The notes under the pieces were generated by a model, which was not told where the DNA came from, did no database searches, and worked only from the letters and a program-made list of their open reading frames with translations. Shown one piece after another: positions 35,846-45,500 of a stretch of 64,000 nt of DNA; within the stretch, counting starts at the first letter, position 1; each line of letters opens with the position of its first letter. The stretch is from Parus major (lineage: Eukaryota; Chordata; Aves; Passeriformes; Paridae), in NCBI RefSeq assembly GCF_001522545.3, contig NC_031782.1:15185530-15249529 (forward strand), read 5' to 3'. The translations under genes were made by a program, and so were the position numbers.

Positions 35846-36175
35846 GGGTCACAGAATCACAGAATGGTTTGGGTTGGAAAGGGACCTTGAGGATCATCCA
35901 GTTCCAACCCCCTGCCATGGCAGGGACACCTTCCAGCAGCCCAGGTTGCTCCAAGCCCCATCCATCCTGGCCTTGGACACTGCCAGGGATCCAGGGGCAG
36001 CCACAGCTTCTCTGGGCAACCTGTGCCAGGGCCTGACCACCCTCACAGGGAAGAATATTTTCCTAATATCTAATCTAAACCTCATCTCTTTGAATCTGAA
36101 CCCACTTCCCCTTGTCTTGTTACCATGCTTTTGTAAATAGTCTTGCCCCATCTTTCCTGTAAGCTTCCCTAAGGG
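35846..36175 (-). mobile_element. CR1 LINE 3' fragment, minus orientation
   Basis: On the + strand it begins with TCACAGAATCACAGAATGG and TTTGGGTTGGAAAGGGACC, then the CCCCCTGCCATGGCAGGGA and CTTCTCTGGGCAACCTGTG blocks, and continues to about 36175. This is the reverse complement of a CR1 end, so the element points left. It is one of the better preserved CR1 tails in the window, but it is still 5'-truncated. Confidence 0.92.
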
Positions 36176-36489
36176 TGGTGATTTGCCATCAGCAGAAGAT
36201 GCAGCTGAAAACTGCAAACACTAAGATAGAATTCCCTCTGGGCAGCCTCATCTGTCCCCCTTCCCAGCCATCATGGGATGGTAAAATCCCTGCTGAAGCC
36301 TCATCCTGCACCACCTCCCCTCCCCTGACCCGTTGTTGAGCACTGCATCCACATGGACACGCTCCATCCTCCACACACACCCACTCTGCCGTGGCCACCC
36401 CGGCCATCCCAGGCCACCCCAAGCACTGATGCCATTATGGAATATCCCTCTGGTCAGTTGGGATCACCTGTCCTGCCTGTGTCTCCTCC

Positions 36490-37470
36490 CCACCTCCACC
36501 ACTCACCCAACTTCCTTGGCAGCAAGGCAATATGAGAAGCAGAAAAGGTCTCTGTGCAAGCTCTGCTCAGCAATAACAAAAACATCTCTATGTTATCAAC
36601 CCTGTGTTCAGCACAAATACAAAATACAGCAGCCACTGAGAAGAAAATAACTCTGCTCCAGCCAAACCCAGCACATCCCACCTCATATTCCATAACTATT
36701 TGCACCATTCCAGGTCCCACACTTTTCAGTACAACTTCCTTCCCATTCTTTGATATAACACACAGATATCATTCCCTTAATCTATGGACCACTCTGGAAA
36801 AATAAAGCATCAACAAAATCCTTGTTGCATTCATTTAGTCCATGACTTTGGGCTCCATCTGTTCTGGTGGTCACTCAGGACAGCAGAGGTGCTGGGTGGG
36901 GGGAGTTATTGGGCACCAAAAGCAGCTCAGCTCAGGTCACTGCTGCCTTGCAACTGCTTCTTGGGAGGCTTCTCCTGCTTTGGGTTGAATGGTGTCTGTT
37001 ATAGTAATTCCTGAAACACACAACTCAACAAATCATGGCTTAAAACAATTTACAGATCCATTGCAATCTCCATCCCTGGTCCTTTTGGGCCAGGTTACCT
37101 GATTTAACATTGCACCAAACCCCTGCCTTTGTGCCCAACCTGGCTTCACCGAGGGGCTCCTGCCAGAGCTCCCATTTGTGTGGTCACACCCCAGTCCCCC
37201 ACAGGCAGCAGGACACAGCTGTCCCACCCTGGGCTGCCCCACCCTGGGCTGCCCCACAGCTTGCAGGGGATCTTTGCTGCTCCAGCCTGGGGTGTGACCC
37301 ACAGGAGACACCCTCCCTGGATTTCTCCAGCATGGGTCCCTCCCACGGGCTCCAGTTCCTCACCAACTGCTCCAGCTTAGATCTCCCAGGGGTCACAGGT
37401 GCTGCAGCAAACCTGTTCCAGCACAGGCCCCATGAGGGTCATCCTCCTCCAGGCATCCCCCTGCAGGTGG
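36490..37470. mobile_element. ERV-derived (LTR-retrotransposon) block, probable
   Basis: The block contains a motif series that recurs in avian endogenous-retrovirus repeats. It includes CAGCAATAACAAAAACATC with a following TTATCAACCCTGTGTTCAGC, a CCATGACTTTGGGCTCC segment, a GGTCACTCAGGACAGC segment, and CCTGCCTTTGTGCCCAACC with TGGCTTCACCGAGGGGCTCC. There is no open frame for a retroviral protein, so it is a non-coding LTR or solo-LTR-like remnant. Orientation, exact ends and subfamily are not determined. Recognition is from memory of repeat texture, not from an alignment. Confidence 0.55.
37223..37252. repeat. 15-base direct tandem duplication
   Basis: Two adjacent copies of a CCACCCTGGGCTGCC unit inside the ERV-like block. 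Confidence 0.85.
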
Positions 37471-40403
37471 CTCTGTGCTCCCTTGTGGGCTCCTCCACAC
37501 GTCTCAGTCCCTTCAGCTCAGGTTCAGACTGGAGTTCCAGCCTGTCCAGCACACACACAGCAGCACTGCCCTGGCCCCCTGCCAGCCCAGCCCAGCAAAG
37601 GCTGTTATCAAAGTGTTCCCAGGCATGATCCAGAGAGGTGATAAGCACTAGAGCAGCAGTGAAAGCAAAAAGCATCCACTAACTAGCACTGGACTCTAAT
37701 ACAGTCTGGGGAGTGCCCCCCATGGCAAGCACAGGAGCCTGCTCAGTGCCAGCTAACAGCACTGACAGCTATAAATTCAATGGAGCACATCCCAGTTCTA
37801 CCAGGCACACTGCAGGGCAGGGAGCATCCCTGGATTTGAGATACATCCCAAGCCTCCCTTAGCCTGGTGCAGCAGGAGGAGAGCAATGGCTCCAGCTTCC
37901 CCTGCACTGACACCTTTCTGAGGGGGTCCTTGAGCCTTGGACCTTGCCAGGTGATCTGTTCTCTTTCCATTCATGGTCAGCCTGGCTCTTGGAGATGTTT
38001 TGTTTTCCCACATCCAAATGCAACAGCCTTCCTATCTTATCTACCAGCATAAATCTTATTTTACTGAGTGGGAGTGAGAGATAAGAATGAAGCAGGCAAA
38101 GATCAAAGAACACTGATATTTTCATAAAAGAGCAGAAACCCAAGCCTTCAGAATGACCCAGCACCAAAGCCCTGAGACCTTTGAGCAGAAGAGCAGATCA
38201 GCTTCAGGACCATCCTGCCCAGGGTTGGGGCACAGTCAGCTGTGAGCCAGCTTTCTGCACTGCCCCAGCACATGGAGCTTCCCAGCCCTGTGAGGATGGG
38301 AGGGCAGAGAGGGAGGTGCTGCCAGTAACACTCCATTTCACCTGCAGACAGGACAGCTGAGACAGGAGCAGTTGGTCCCCTGGAGGGTTTTTTTACAAAA
38401 CCCTTGGAGGGTTTTGTAAGACAGTGGGAGGCACAGCAGAGCCCATCCTGAGCAAGGAGGGAAGAACAGGCAGCACTTCTCTCTCAGAGCCAGTTTCCAG
38501 AGTGCAGGGCTTAGGTTCACCCAGAAGAGCTCGGACAGATGTGAAGGGACATTGAATCTGTTCAACAGACCTGTGCCACAGATCACTGTGGATCTGAACC
38601 TTCAAACCATGAATTGTGATCAAGCAAGCCAGGAAAATTTCCCAATAGCGAAGGTGATGGGTAAGAAAGAGCTTTGTCCCAGACAGAGAGTGGGATTTCA
38701 GCACAGAGAGTGCAGATCCTGGGATTTTATCCTCCAGGGCAGCATTTTCCTTTTGAGGTGTTACATTGATCTCTGCTCACAAGGTCCTAACCAGTGTTCT
38801 TGTGGAGGCACTGGCAGTAGGAAGGAAGGCACAGGCTGGTGGCAGTCTGGGGATGGAGCAGTGGCACTGTCACAGAGACAAGGACAGGGACATCTCCTCT
38901 CTGATCCCTTCTGCTCTGTAGACACCACCACCAAAACTAATCACCAACAAATCCGGCCCTGCCTGCAACCTGCAGTCTCACAGAACCCTCTTGCAAAGAC
39001 AGTGGAGTGTTTCACAAGGCTTTTGCAACAGGCTTTACCAAATTACTGTGTGGAAAGAGGTGTGAAACCAGCAAGAATTGGGGCAAGCAGTCACCACAGT
39101 GTCCTTGCACTCTGCTATTGTTCACCTGTTCCCCACAGCGTGTTGTGCTGTCTGGGTCCAGTTCCTGCCCTCATCCTTGGCAAGGTCAACTCCTTCCCTC
39201 TGGCTGATGTTGTTCAGGCAATCAGAAAGGAAAAAAGTAAACAATGAAGACAAAAGCTTTGATTATGGAGCTGCTGAGTTTGCCAGGCACGGGGAGGGCT
39301 GGGGGGAAGATAAATGTTGCTAAACCAGAGTTTCCAGGCAGCACAGGCTTCCCAGTAAACAGGATTCACACTTCCCACATCTGCTAATAACGGTGGGCCA
39401 TGTCAGGGAACAGGAGAAAGGAAGGGAAAGAAACACTAGTAGAAATGTAAAGGGTGCAAAACCTGGTCTGTCCTCCAGCATCTCAGACACCATTTTCAAA
39501 CAACTCCTTTCCTGGGTGTCAGGAGTTCCCTGCCCTCAGCTGCAGCCACACCACACATTGCAGAGAAGCCTGAGTGGAAGCTGGTGTGAACCCATCAGTT
39601 CAACATGTGTAACATCTCCAGGGTTCTCCCACACCTCTCAGGTGGCTTCTGGGCATATGCTAACACACCTGATGGAAACTGGTGGAAATTGGGTGAATGC
39701 ACCTTCCACATGTCCTTGCTCAGTGTCCTGTCTCTCCTTTTCCCAGGGGAGAGCTGGCTTGTTTTCTCTTTGTAGGAGCTGAATCCCAGTCTGTAGTATG
39801 GCATTCCCTACCAGCCTTGTTCCCAGGGCAAAGACAGCTGCACCTAGAAATTGCTGTATAACTTCTGCTGGAGGAGTCATGAGAGCCATAAAGCCTGGCC
39901 TGCCTTAATAAAGTATGTGCAAACTGCTCATAAGGATATGTAAGTATCAAGTGTCATTTGAAGATTTTAATGAAGCCAAGCAGTGTTTTACAAGCTGCCT
40001 TCCCAGTTAATGTTTAACAGGACAACAGTGTGTGCCCACTGGCACTGGAGTCAAGGACCAGCACAAGTTCAGTGTTGCTCAGCAGAACAATGTATATTGC
40101 TTCTGCTGTGAGGTCCTGGCTGGGCACTTTCATTTCCAAAGGCATATGGAAATCATAGGGAGAGGAAACCGAGCTGGAATTGTCTGGAGCTGCAGGGCAG
40201 TGGAGCAGCAGCCCCAGCTCGTGCCCATGTGTGCAGTGCCTTCCTCTGGCCCCTCCATGCCAGCCCTCCCCTTCCTCACACCCTTCACATGAGCCTCATG
40301 GACACACTGGTGTGGCACACACTGATCCAGAGGAATTTTCTGGTCCGTCAGTTGGTCAGTATTTTCCCCATTCTGTGGAGAAAACTGCTCCCTGGGAGGC
40401 TCT
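37471..40403. other. Intergenic sequence, no gene seen
   Basis: No recognisable domain in any frame. The longest is a 231-codon + frame at 38552-39247 with no familiar motif. A perfect inverted repeat lies at 38393-38419. Confidence 0.5.
38393..38419. other. Perfect 12-bp inverted repeat, 3-base loop
   Basis: The arms TTACAAAACCCT and AGGGTTTTGTAA are exactly complementary around TGG. A second GGAGGGTTTT copy lies just left, at about 38382-38391, so the hairpin may have arisen by local template switching. Confidence 0.8.
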
Positions 40404-40409
40404 GCCAGA

Positions 40410-40872
40410 TGTCAGGGTGCTGCAGCATGTCCAGAGAAGGGAATGGAGCTGGGGAAAGGTTTGAAGCAGAGGGTTGATGAGCAGCAGCTGAGGGAGCTCA
40501 GAGGGCTCAGCCTGGAGAAAGGGAAGCTCAGGGAGGAACCTTCTCCCACCCTACAGCTCCCTGAAAGGAGATCAAAGGTTGGAGTTGGCCTCTTCTCCCA
40601 GGCACCAAGGGACAGGATGAGAGGAGATGGCTGCAATTTGTACCAGGGGATGTTGAGGCTGGATATTGGGGAAATTTTCTTTCACCAGGAGGGTGTTCAG
40701 GCATTGGAACAGTCTGCTCACAGCAGTGGTGGGGTCACCATCCTTGCAGGAGTTTAAAGGACATGTAGATGTGGCACTTGGGGACGTGGTTTAGTGGTGG
40801 CCTTGACAGTGCTGGAGGAATGATTGAATTCAATGACCCCAGGGGTTTTTTCCAGCTTAAATGATTCTGTGT
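40410..40872 (+). mobile_element. CR1 LINE 3' part with ORF2 C-terminal remnant
   Basis: A + strand frame at 40443-40757 encodes a recognisable CR1 ORF2 C-terminus, with LRELRGLSLEKGKLR, VGVGLFSQ and LRLDIGEIFF motifs in order. The usual CR1 3'UTR follows, with AGGACATGTAGATGTGGCAC, TTTAGTGGTGGCCTTGAC and the tail GATTCTGTG. The copy lacks all upstream reverse-transcriptase sequence and cannot move by itself. Confidence 0.92.
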
Positions 40873-40970
40873 GAGGAGGGCAGCACGGCTGGGGCAGGTG
40901 AGGCTGGGGAATGATTCACTGCCTGCATCCAGGGAACTGCAGCCTCTTCTTGGTGCCCTGGAAGGGCTCT

Positions 40971-41011
40971 TGAATGTCTCCCACACCTCCTTGAACGTCT
41001 CCCACACCTCC
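40971..41011. repeat. About 20-base tandem duplication
   Basis: Two nearly identical copies of a TTGAAYGTCTCCCACACCTCC unit, differing at one base. Confidence 0.8.
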
Positions 41012-41479
41012 CATCAGCCAGCAGGTTTCATTTGGGATACACTTCGATGCTGGCAGAGTTCTTCAGACAGAGCAGGGGTAGCTGTGTATCCTGTTTTTCT
41101 CTTGCCCAAGAATATAGCATGTCACATAACTAATTTAAATAATTTCTTCCTGGTTGAGCCTCATTAGGGACCTAGTATTAAGCTGGCCTGATTAGATCTA
41201 CGAGTCGATGGTAGAGAAAAAGCAGCTGGGTTCAGCACGCACAGGAGCAGCAGGATCATGCTGCTCCACTCCCTGGGGACCACCACAGTCCCCAAGCCCA
41301 CCTCACACCCCAGGCACAGCGTCACTCCACAGGTGGCCACTGCTGTCCCCTCGCTGCTGGCCACCACCGTGAGTCACGGTCATGTGCCAGGGGCAGGGAC
41401 GGTGACTGAACACTCCAACCTGTGTCCTTGACCTATTTTATCTGGGCAAACCCGTAATCGCTTTCCCAGGCTCTGTGCT
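41012..41479. other. Intergenic sequence left of the CpG island
   Basis: Ordinary sequence, with GC content rising towards the right. No gene or recognised repeat. Confidence 0.5.
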
Positions 41480-41577
41480 TGGACCTTCTCCTACGCATGA
41501 GTCCCGTTATCAGCAGAAGGCGACAGCGCCCGTGCAAAAGTCCCGTCACCGGCCGGGTGTCCCGTCCAGCCCCCGCA

Positions 41578-41606
41578 GGGAAGGGAAGGGAAGGGTAGGG
41601 AAGGGT
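41578..41606 (+). other. G-run tract, potential G-quadruplex
   Basis: Six GGG runs separated by AA or TA, fitting the usual four-run quadruplex pattern with very short loops. It lies on the CYSTM1 sense strand some 0.7 kb upstream of the likely start. Confidence 0.7.
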
Positions 41607-41875
41607 GAGCGGAGCTGTGGGGAGGCTGTGGGGCCCAGCCCAGCCCCTGCCCTGCCCTGCCCGGGGGTCCCTGGTGGGGGGAGGCTCTCTGGGTCCCACT
41701 GCTGTTGGCCCCTGTCCCGAGCAGGCTGAGCCTGAGCCCGCCGTCCTTCCTTGGCTTAACCCCTGGCCAGTCCTGCGCTGCCGGGACCCCCTCCCCTCCC
41801 CACCCACGGCACGGCCGGAGCCTCGCGGGTCCTTCCAGCTGCAGCAGGCTCCTCTGAACCCGCTACCGGCCGGGG

Positions 41876-42240
41876 CAACAGCGGGGACAGGGACAATGAC
41901 TGGGAGAGGGACAATGACAGGGACAATGACTGGGAGAGGGGCTATAGCTGGGGCAGGGACGGGCAGGGACAGAGACAAGAGCAGTAGCTAGGACAGGGAC
42001 AAAGACGGGGGCAATAGCTGGGACAGGAATGGGACAGGAATGGAACAGGGACAGAGACAAGAGGAGTAGCTGGGACAAGGACGGGGACAGGGGCAATATC
42101 TGGGATAGGGACAGAGAAAAGAGCAGTAGCTGGCACAGAGAGGGACAGGGGCAATAGCTGGGATAGGGGCAATAGCTGGGATAGGGACAGGGACAGTAGC
42201 TGTCACGGGGACTGGGGCAATAGCCGGGACGGGGCCGCCT
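41876..42240. repeat. Purine-rich minisatellite upstream of the CYSTM1 promoter
   Basis: Roughly 360 bases of degenerate tandem repeats built from GGGACA and GGGGCAATAGCTGGGATA-type units, with a higher-order piece of several tens of bases (AGAGACAAGAGCAGTAGC) recurring at least three times. Because the basic units are multiples of 3 or 6, all minus frames stay open and give repetitive Pro/Val/Ala or Ser/Pro/Leu translations that are not genes. It ends within about 60 bases of the GC/CRE boxes. Confidence 0.85.
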
Positions 42241-42256
42241 TGCTCGTCCCCTCCAG

Positions 42257-42352
42257 CCACGCCCCTGGTGTGGCCACGCCCCTGGGCGGGGCCCGGGCGT
42301 GACGTATCCGCCCCGCTCGGGGGGGCGTGGTCTGTGTCTCCCGTGACGTCAC
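42257..42352 (+). promoter_or_regulatory. CYSTM1: CYSTM1 core promoter elements (KLF/SP boxes and CREs)
   Basis: In order: CCACGCCCC at 42257-42265 and again at 42274-42282, GGGCGGGG at 42284-42291, a CRE-like TGACGTAT at 42300-42307, CCGCCCC at 42308-42314, a GGGGGCGTGG box at 42321-42330, and a perfect palindromic CRE TGACGTCA at 42344-42351. There is no TATA box. This fits a housekeeping-type CpG promoter with ATF/CREB responsiveness. The likely start is just right of the last CRE. Factor binding is inferred from the motifs only. Confidence 0.65.
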
Positions 42353-42354
42353 CG

Positions 42355-42407
42355 TCCCGCGGGGTGCGCAGCAGGTGCGGCGGCGGCGCGAGACGCGCAG
42401 GGCGCAG
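42355..42407 (+). other. CYSTM1: Candidate CYSTM1 exon 1 (5'UTR, non-coding)
   Basis: Exon 2 contains its own start codon, so exon 1 should be untranslated and end in a splice donor. The sequence right of the CRE offers CAG|GTACCG with GT at 42408. Alternatives are CAG|GTGCGG (GT 42374), CT|GTGAGG (GT 42421) and AG|GTGGGT (GT 42863). The last has the best consensus downstream bases but would make exon 1 about 0.5 kb long. Both the start and the end chosen here are provisional. Confidence 0.35.
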
Positions 42408-42460
42408 GTACCGGGGCTCTGTGAGGGGCCGGGGGGCCTGGGCCGGGCTCGGTCCGGTCC

Positions 42461-42505
42461 GGCTCGGCTCGGCTCGGCTCCGCTCCGCTCCGCTCCGCTC
42501 CGCTC
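42461..42505. repeat. Pentanucleotide repeat (GGCTC)4(CGCTC)5
   Basis: Nine tandem pentamers just downstream of the likely transcription start, inside the CpG island. They are probably length-variable. Confidence 0.9.
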
Positions 42506-45500
42506 CTCTCGGCTCCGGGAGGGTGGGAGCTACGGCGGGTGGGGGAGAGCGGGGCCGGGCGCGGAGCCGCGCAGGGCTGAGGAGGACGAGGAGGATGAGG
42601 AGGGAAGCTCCCCGGGGTGAAGGGCCGGACCCGTCCCGTCCCTGGGAGCCCGCCGTGGGTGACCGCCCTGGGGACAGCGCTCCGGAGGGCTCGGGGCAGG
42701 AGGGGCCCAGTGAACCCCCCCAGGAGCGTCCCCCAGCCCTGCCTGGCCATGCGGATTTTGAAGGAAGGGTGCCCCGAACAGCTCCCGGGGAGCGGCCGAG
42801 CGGGGCCGGGGCCCCGGGGACGCGGTGCTGCCCGGCCGGGGCTGTGCGGGCACCCAGAGCAGGTGGGTGCTGGTGCTGGTGCTGAGGCTAATGTAGGGCA
42901 GAGCCAGAGGTATGGCAGCAGCCGGAGTAAAAATAATAGTGCTGCATCGTGTGTTTAAAAGCCATTATGGTTGTCCTGGATTTACGTTTCTTGTTCCTTT
43001 AGCTGAGGACACCTCATTTGGATAATTAAATGTCACGGTGAAATAGGAGAATGAGGGAAGAGAGGACTTGTCTCCCGTCCTCTGCCGCATGGATCTGCCA
43101 CCCTCTCTGATGGCAGTGGGCACAGCCCCTCTCTGTCCAGCCCAGTGCCAAGATCTGTCCCACTCATCCCGGGTTCGTGTTTAGCTTTATCTGAAAGGAA
43201 AAAAAGAGGTGCTTTTTGCTTTTGATGCCTGTACTACGAGATCTGTGTGAACAACCTGATTGTAAATAGGGTAAGCCTGGGTAAGGTAGTGAGTGTGGGT
43301 GAGTTATAATGACTGTGCTGAGCTGCTGCCTTCTCCTTGTGCTGTGTAAATACAGTGATAGGATACAAGGTGTGGGAAGTGCTGCTGTGCTAGCAATGGG
43401 GTATTTCTCATCAGTTGCTTAAATAATAAGTGACTCTTCCTAGAAATTTTTGATGATGATAATAATAATATTACTGTATCAGGTAGACTGAGGAGGAGGC
43501 TGAAAACACTGAGACTTTATAAATTTTTTCTGATCGTATTTCAGTGCTTTTTGGGGGCAGTCAGGGATTAATGTGCATGTTAGATAATAATCTTCTATTG
43601 CGCAGAATAGTGATTTAACCAAGCGCAGGAACTTCTGCAGCACAAAGTCTGCTACACTCTGCCTCTTATTCATGTGCTATAAAGGCCATCTTTGTTAAAT
43701 ACTGATTTGTCATTCCCAGAATGGTGTGAGAGCTGTAACTGATAATCTGCAGAGGCTGGTGGGTGTCCTTGCAGCAGAGGTCGAAGAGGAGACTGTGAAG
43801 GAGTGGCTCTGCCATGGGTGGGGGCTCTGTGTGTGCTGAGTAGCCCCTGCCAGGCGGTGTCCTGGTGTCAGTCAGAGCAGAGAGCTCTGCTGTTCCACTG
43901 CCCTGTGTCCATGTTACATTTCAAATTGGCAGTGGTTTGCTGCTCAGGAAACCAGAGGTGTTCAGTGAGTGTAAGTAGAGATGTTCCTGCTCACAGCATT
44001 GCACTGGGATGACAGACAAGTACCTGGAGGGCTTTGTGTACCTTAAACAGAGGCGCTGCCTGTTCTCAGGCTAGTTCTGTGCAGGATCAGATGAATGTTA
44101 CCTGATTTTTTGTTGGTTTTTTTTCCTGAAATGGCAGAGCAAGCTTGTGTAACTCTGGATTTTCAAGAAACAGGTCTGCATTTCTCCTGTTCCCTGTTTG
44201 TGATCTCTCTGTGGCACAGCTGAACCTGAGAAGCTTCAGGGGTCCCTGAAAACTTCTAGCGGGAGCTGGTGCCTTGAATGAGCAGATTTACTCATTCCCT
44301 GCTATCAGTATTGATATTTTCTACTCTCTGGGTTGCATATCCTGCCTTTCTCAACTTCCTGCTGCTGACCTCAAACCCAATGGCTCAATGAGTAGAAAAT
44401 AGCACCGTCATTTCTGGGAATAGGGAAAGATAGGAAGGAGCCCGAGTCATTCAAGCAGACGGTCGCTATTGCCAGGCCTGGCATCCTGCCGGCAGCTCGT
44501 GGCTCCCTGCAGGAGCCTGGGAGCCTCCGAGCCTGCTCAGCCCAGCGTGGGAGAGGCTGCCTTCCCCAGGATTTGGGGTGAAGGGCTTGGCCTCACACCC
44601 CTGCTGAGTGCCAGCCAGATGCTGGGCTACCCTCACAGCTGTATCCTGGGAGCTCTTCCCAGCTGGGATCCCCTTGTGTGGAAGGGCCATCACCACGCTG
44701 TCCTGGGAGGGAGCAGTGCTGTGCTCCAGTGCCTGCCCACAGCTGGTTGGGAATCCAGGGGGTTTTGGGGAATGGACCTCCTTGGAAGCATCTGGTCTGT
44801 CCTATTCCTTATGCCAGGCACCACCACTGCTGAACAAAAGCTGCTGTTTCTGTCACTTAAATATCAGGGAGAGAGATTTCCACACTAGGATTATAACGTC
44901 TTCTTCAGGTATTATTTGGTCTTACCAGCTATTGAGGGCAGTCCACTGATGTGTGGAAGTTTTTCAGTCCCTGAGAGGGTAAGGCAAAGGCTTTCTTGGT
45001 TTGGTGACCACTGGGAGAATCTGGGAGTGGCCCATGACAAGCAGAATTAAAGAGGATTCTTGCAATATGCCCTACAAGCAAAGTAAAGCATCATGTTAGA
45101 GCCATATGAAAGCTATGGAAAAGCAGAAAAAGTGAGAAAACATGGAGGGGGCGGAGAAATCTCAGCCTCATTCCATCTTCCAGCCTATCATGGAAATCTC
45201 TTTCTCAGTAATGAGATCTCAGCTGTAGAAAATGCCAGTATTTCTGTCTGCACACTGCAACATAACTGTGCTTTGGGAGCTGTGTGCTGCTGCCTGTGTG
45301 CTGCCAGAAAATCACTGTGCTCTGGGTAGTGTCTTCCACTTAATCCACCAGTGTTTCAGAGCTGGGGAAGTTGTTCTGAAAGACTGCTGCTGTTCCATGG
45401 CTGGAATGCTGCTGGAACACCATCTGAATAACATACAAATGTATTATCTGTGCTTACTAATTTTCTTTCCAGTTGTATTGTTTGTTTCACGTTCTCAGTT

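Larger units (their letters stand above)
41480..42880. promoter_or_regulatory. CYSTM1: CpG island at the CYSTM1 5' end
   Basis: GC-rich sequence with abundant CpG, densest at 42230-42850, contrasting sharply with the CpG-poor flanks. It contains GC boxes and CRE motifs (annotated separately), a G-run tract at 41578-41606 and a purine minisatellite at 41876-42240. It is the only large CpG island between the UTR-like left end and the CYSTM1 coding exon, so it is the natural promoter for that gene. Confidence 0.8.

Noticed and set aside
41863..42260. Repetitive Pro/Val/Ala-rich and Ser/Pro/Leu-rich minus-strand frames
   Set aside because: They are translations of the minisatellite, whose unit length is a multiple of three, so all frames stay open. 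Not genes.
42268..42885. 205-codon plus-strand frame in the CpG island
   Set aside because: Arg/Gly/Pro/Ala-rich frames are common in CpG islands because stop codons are rare. It covers the promoter and likely non-coding exon 1.
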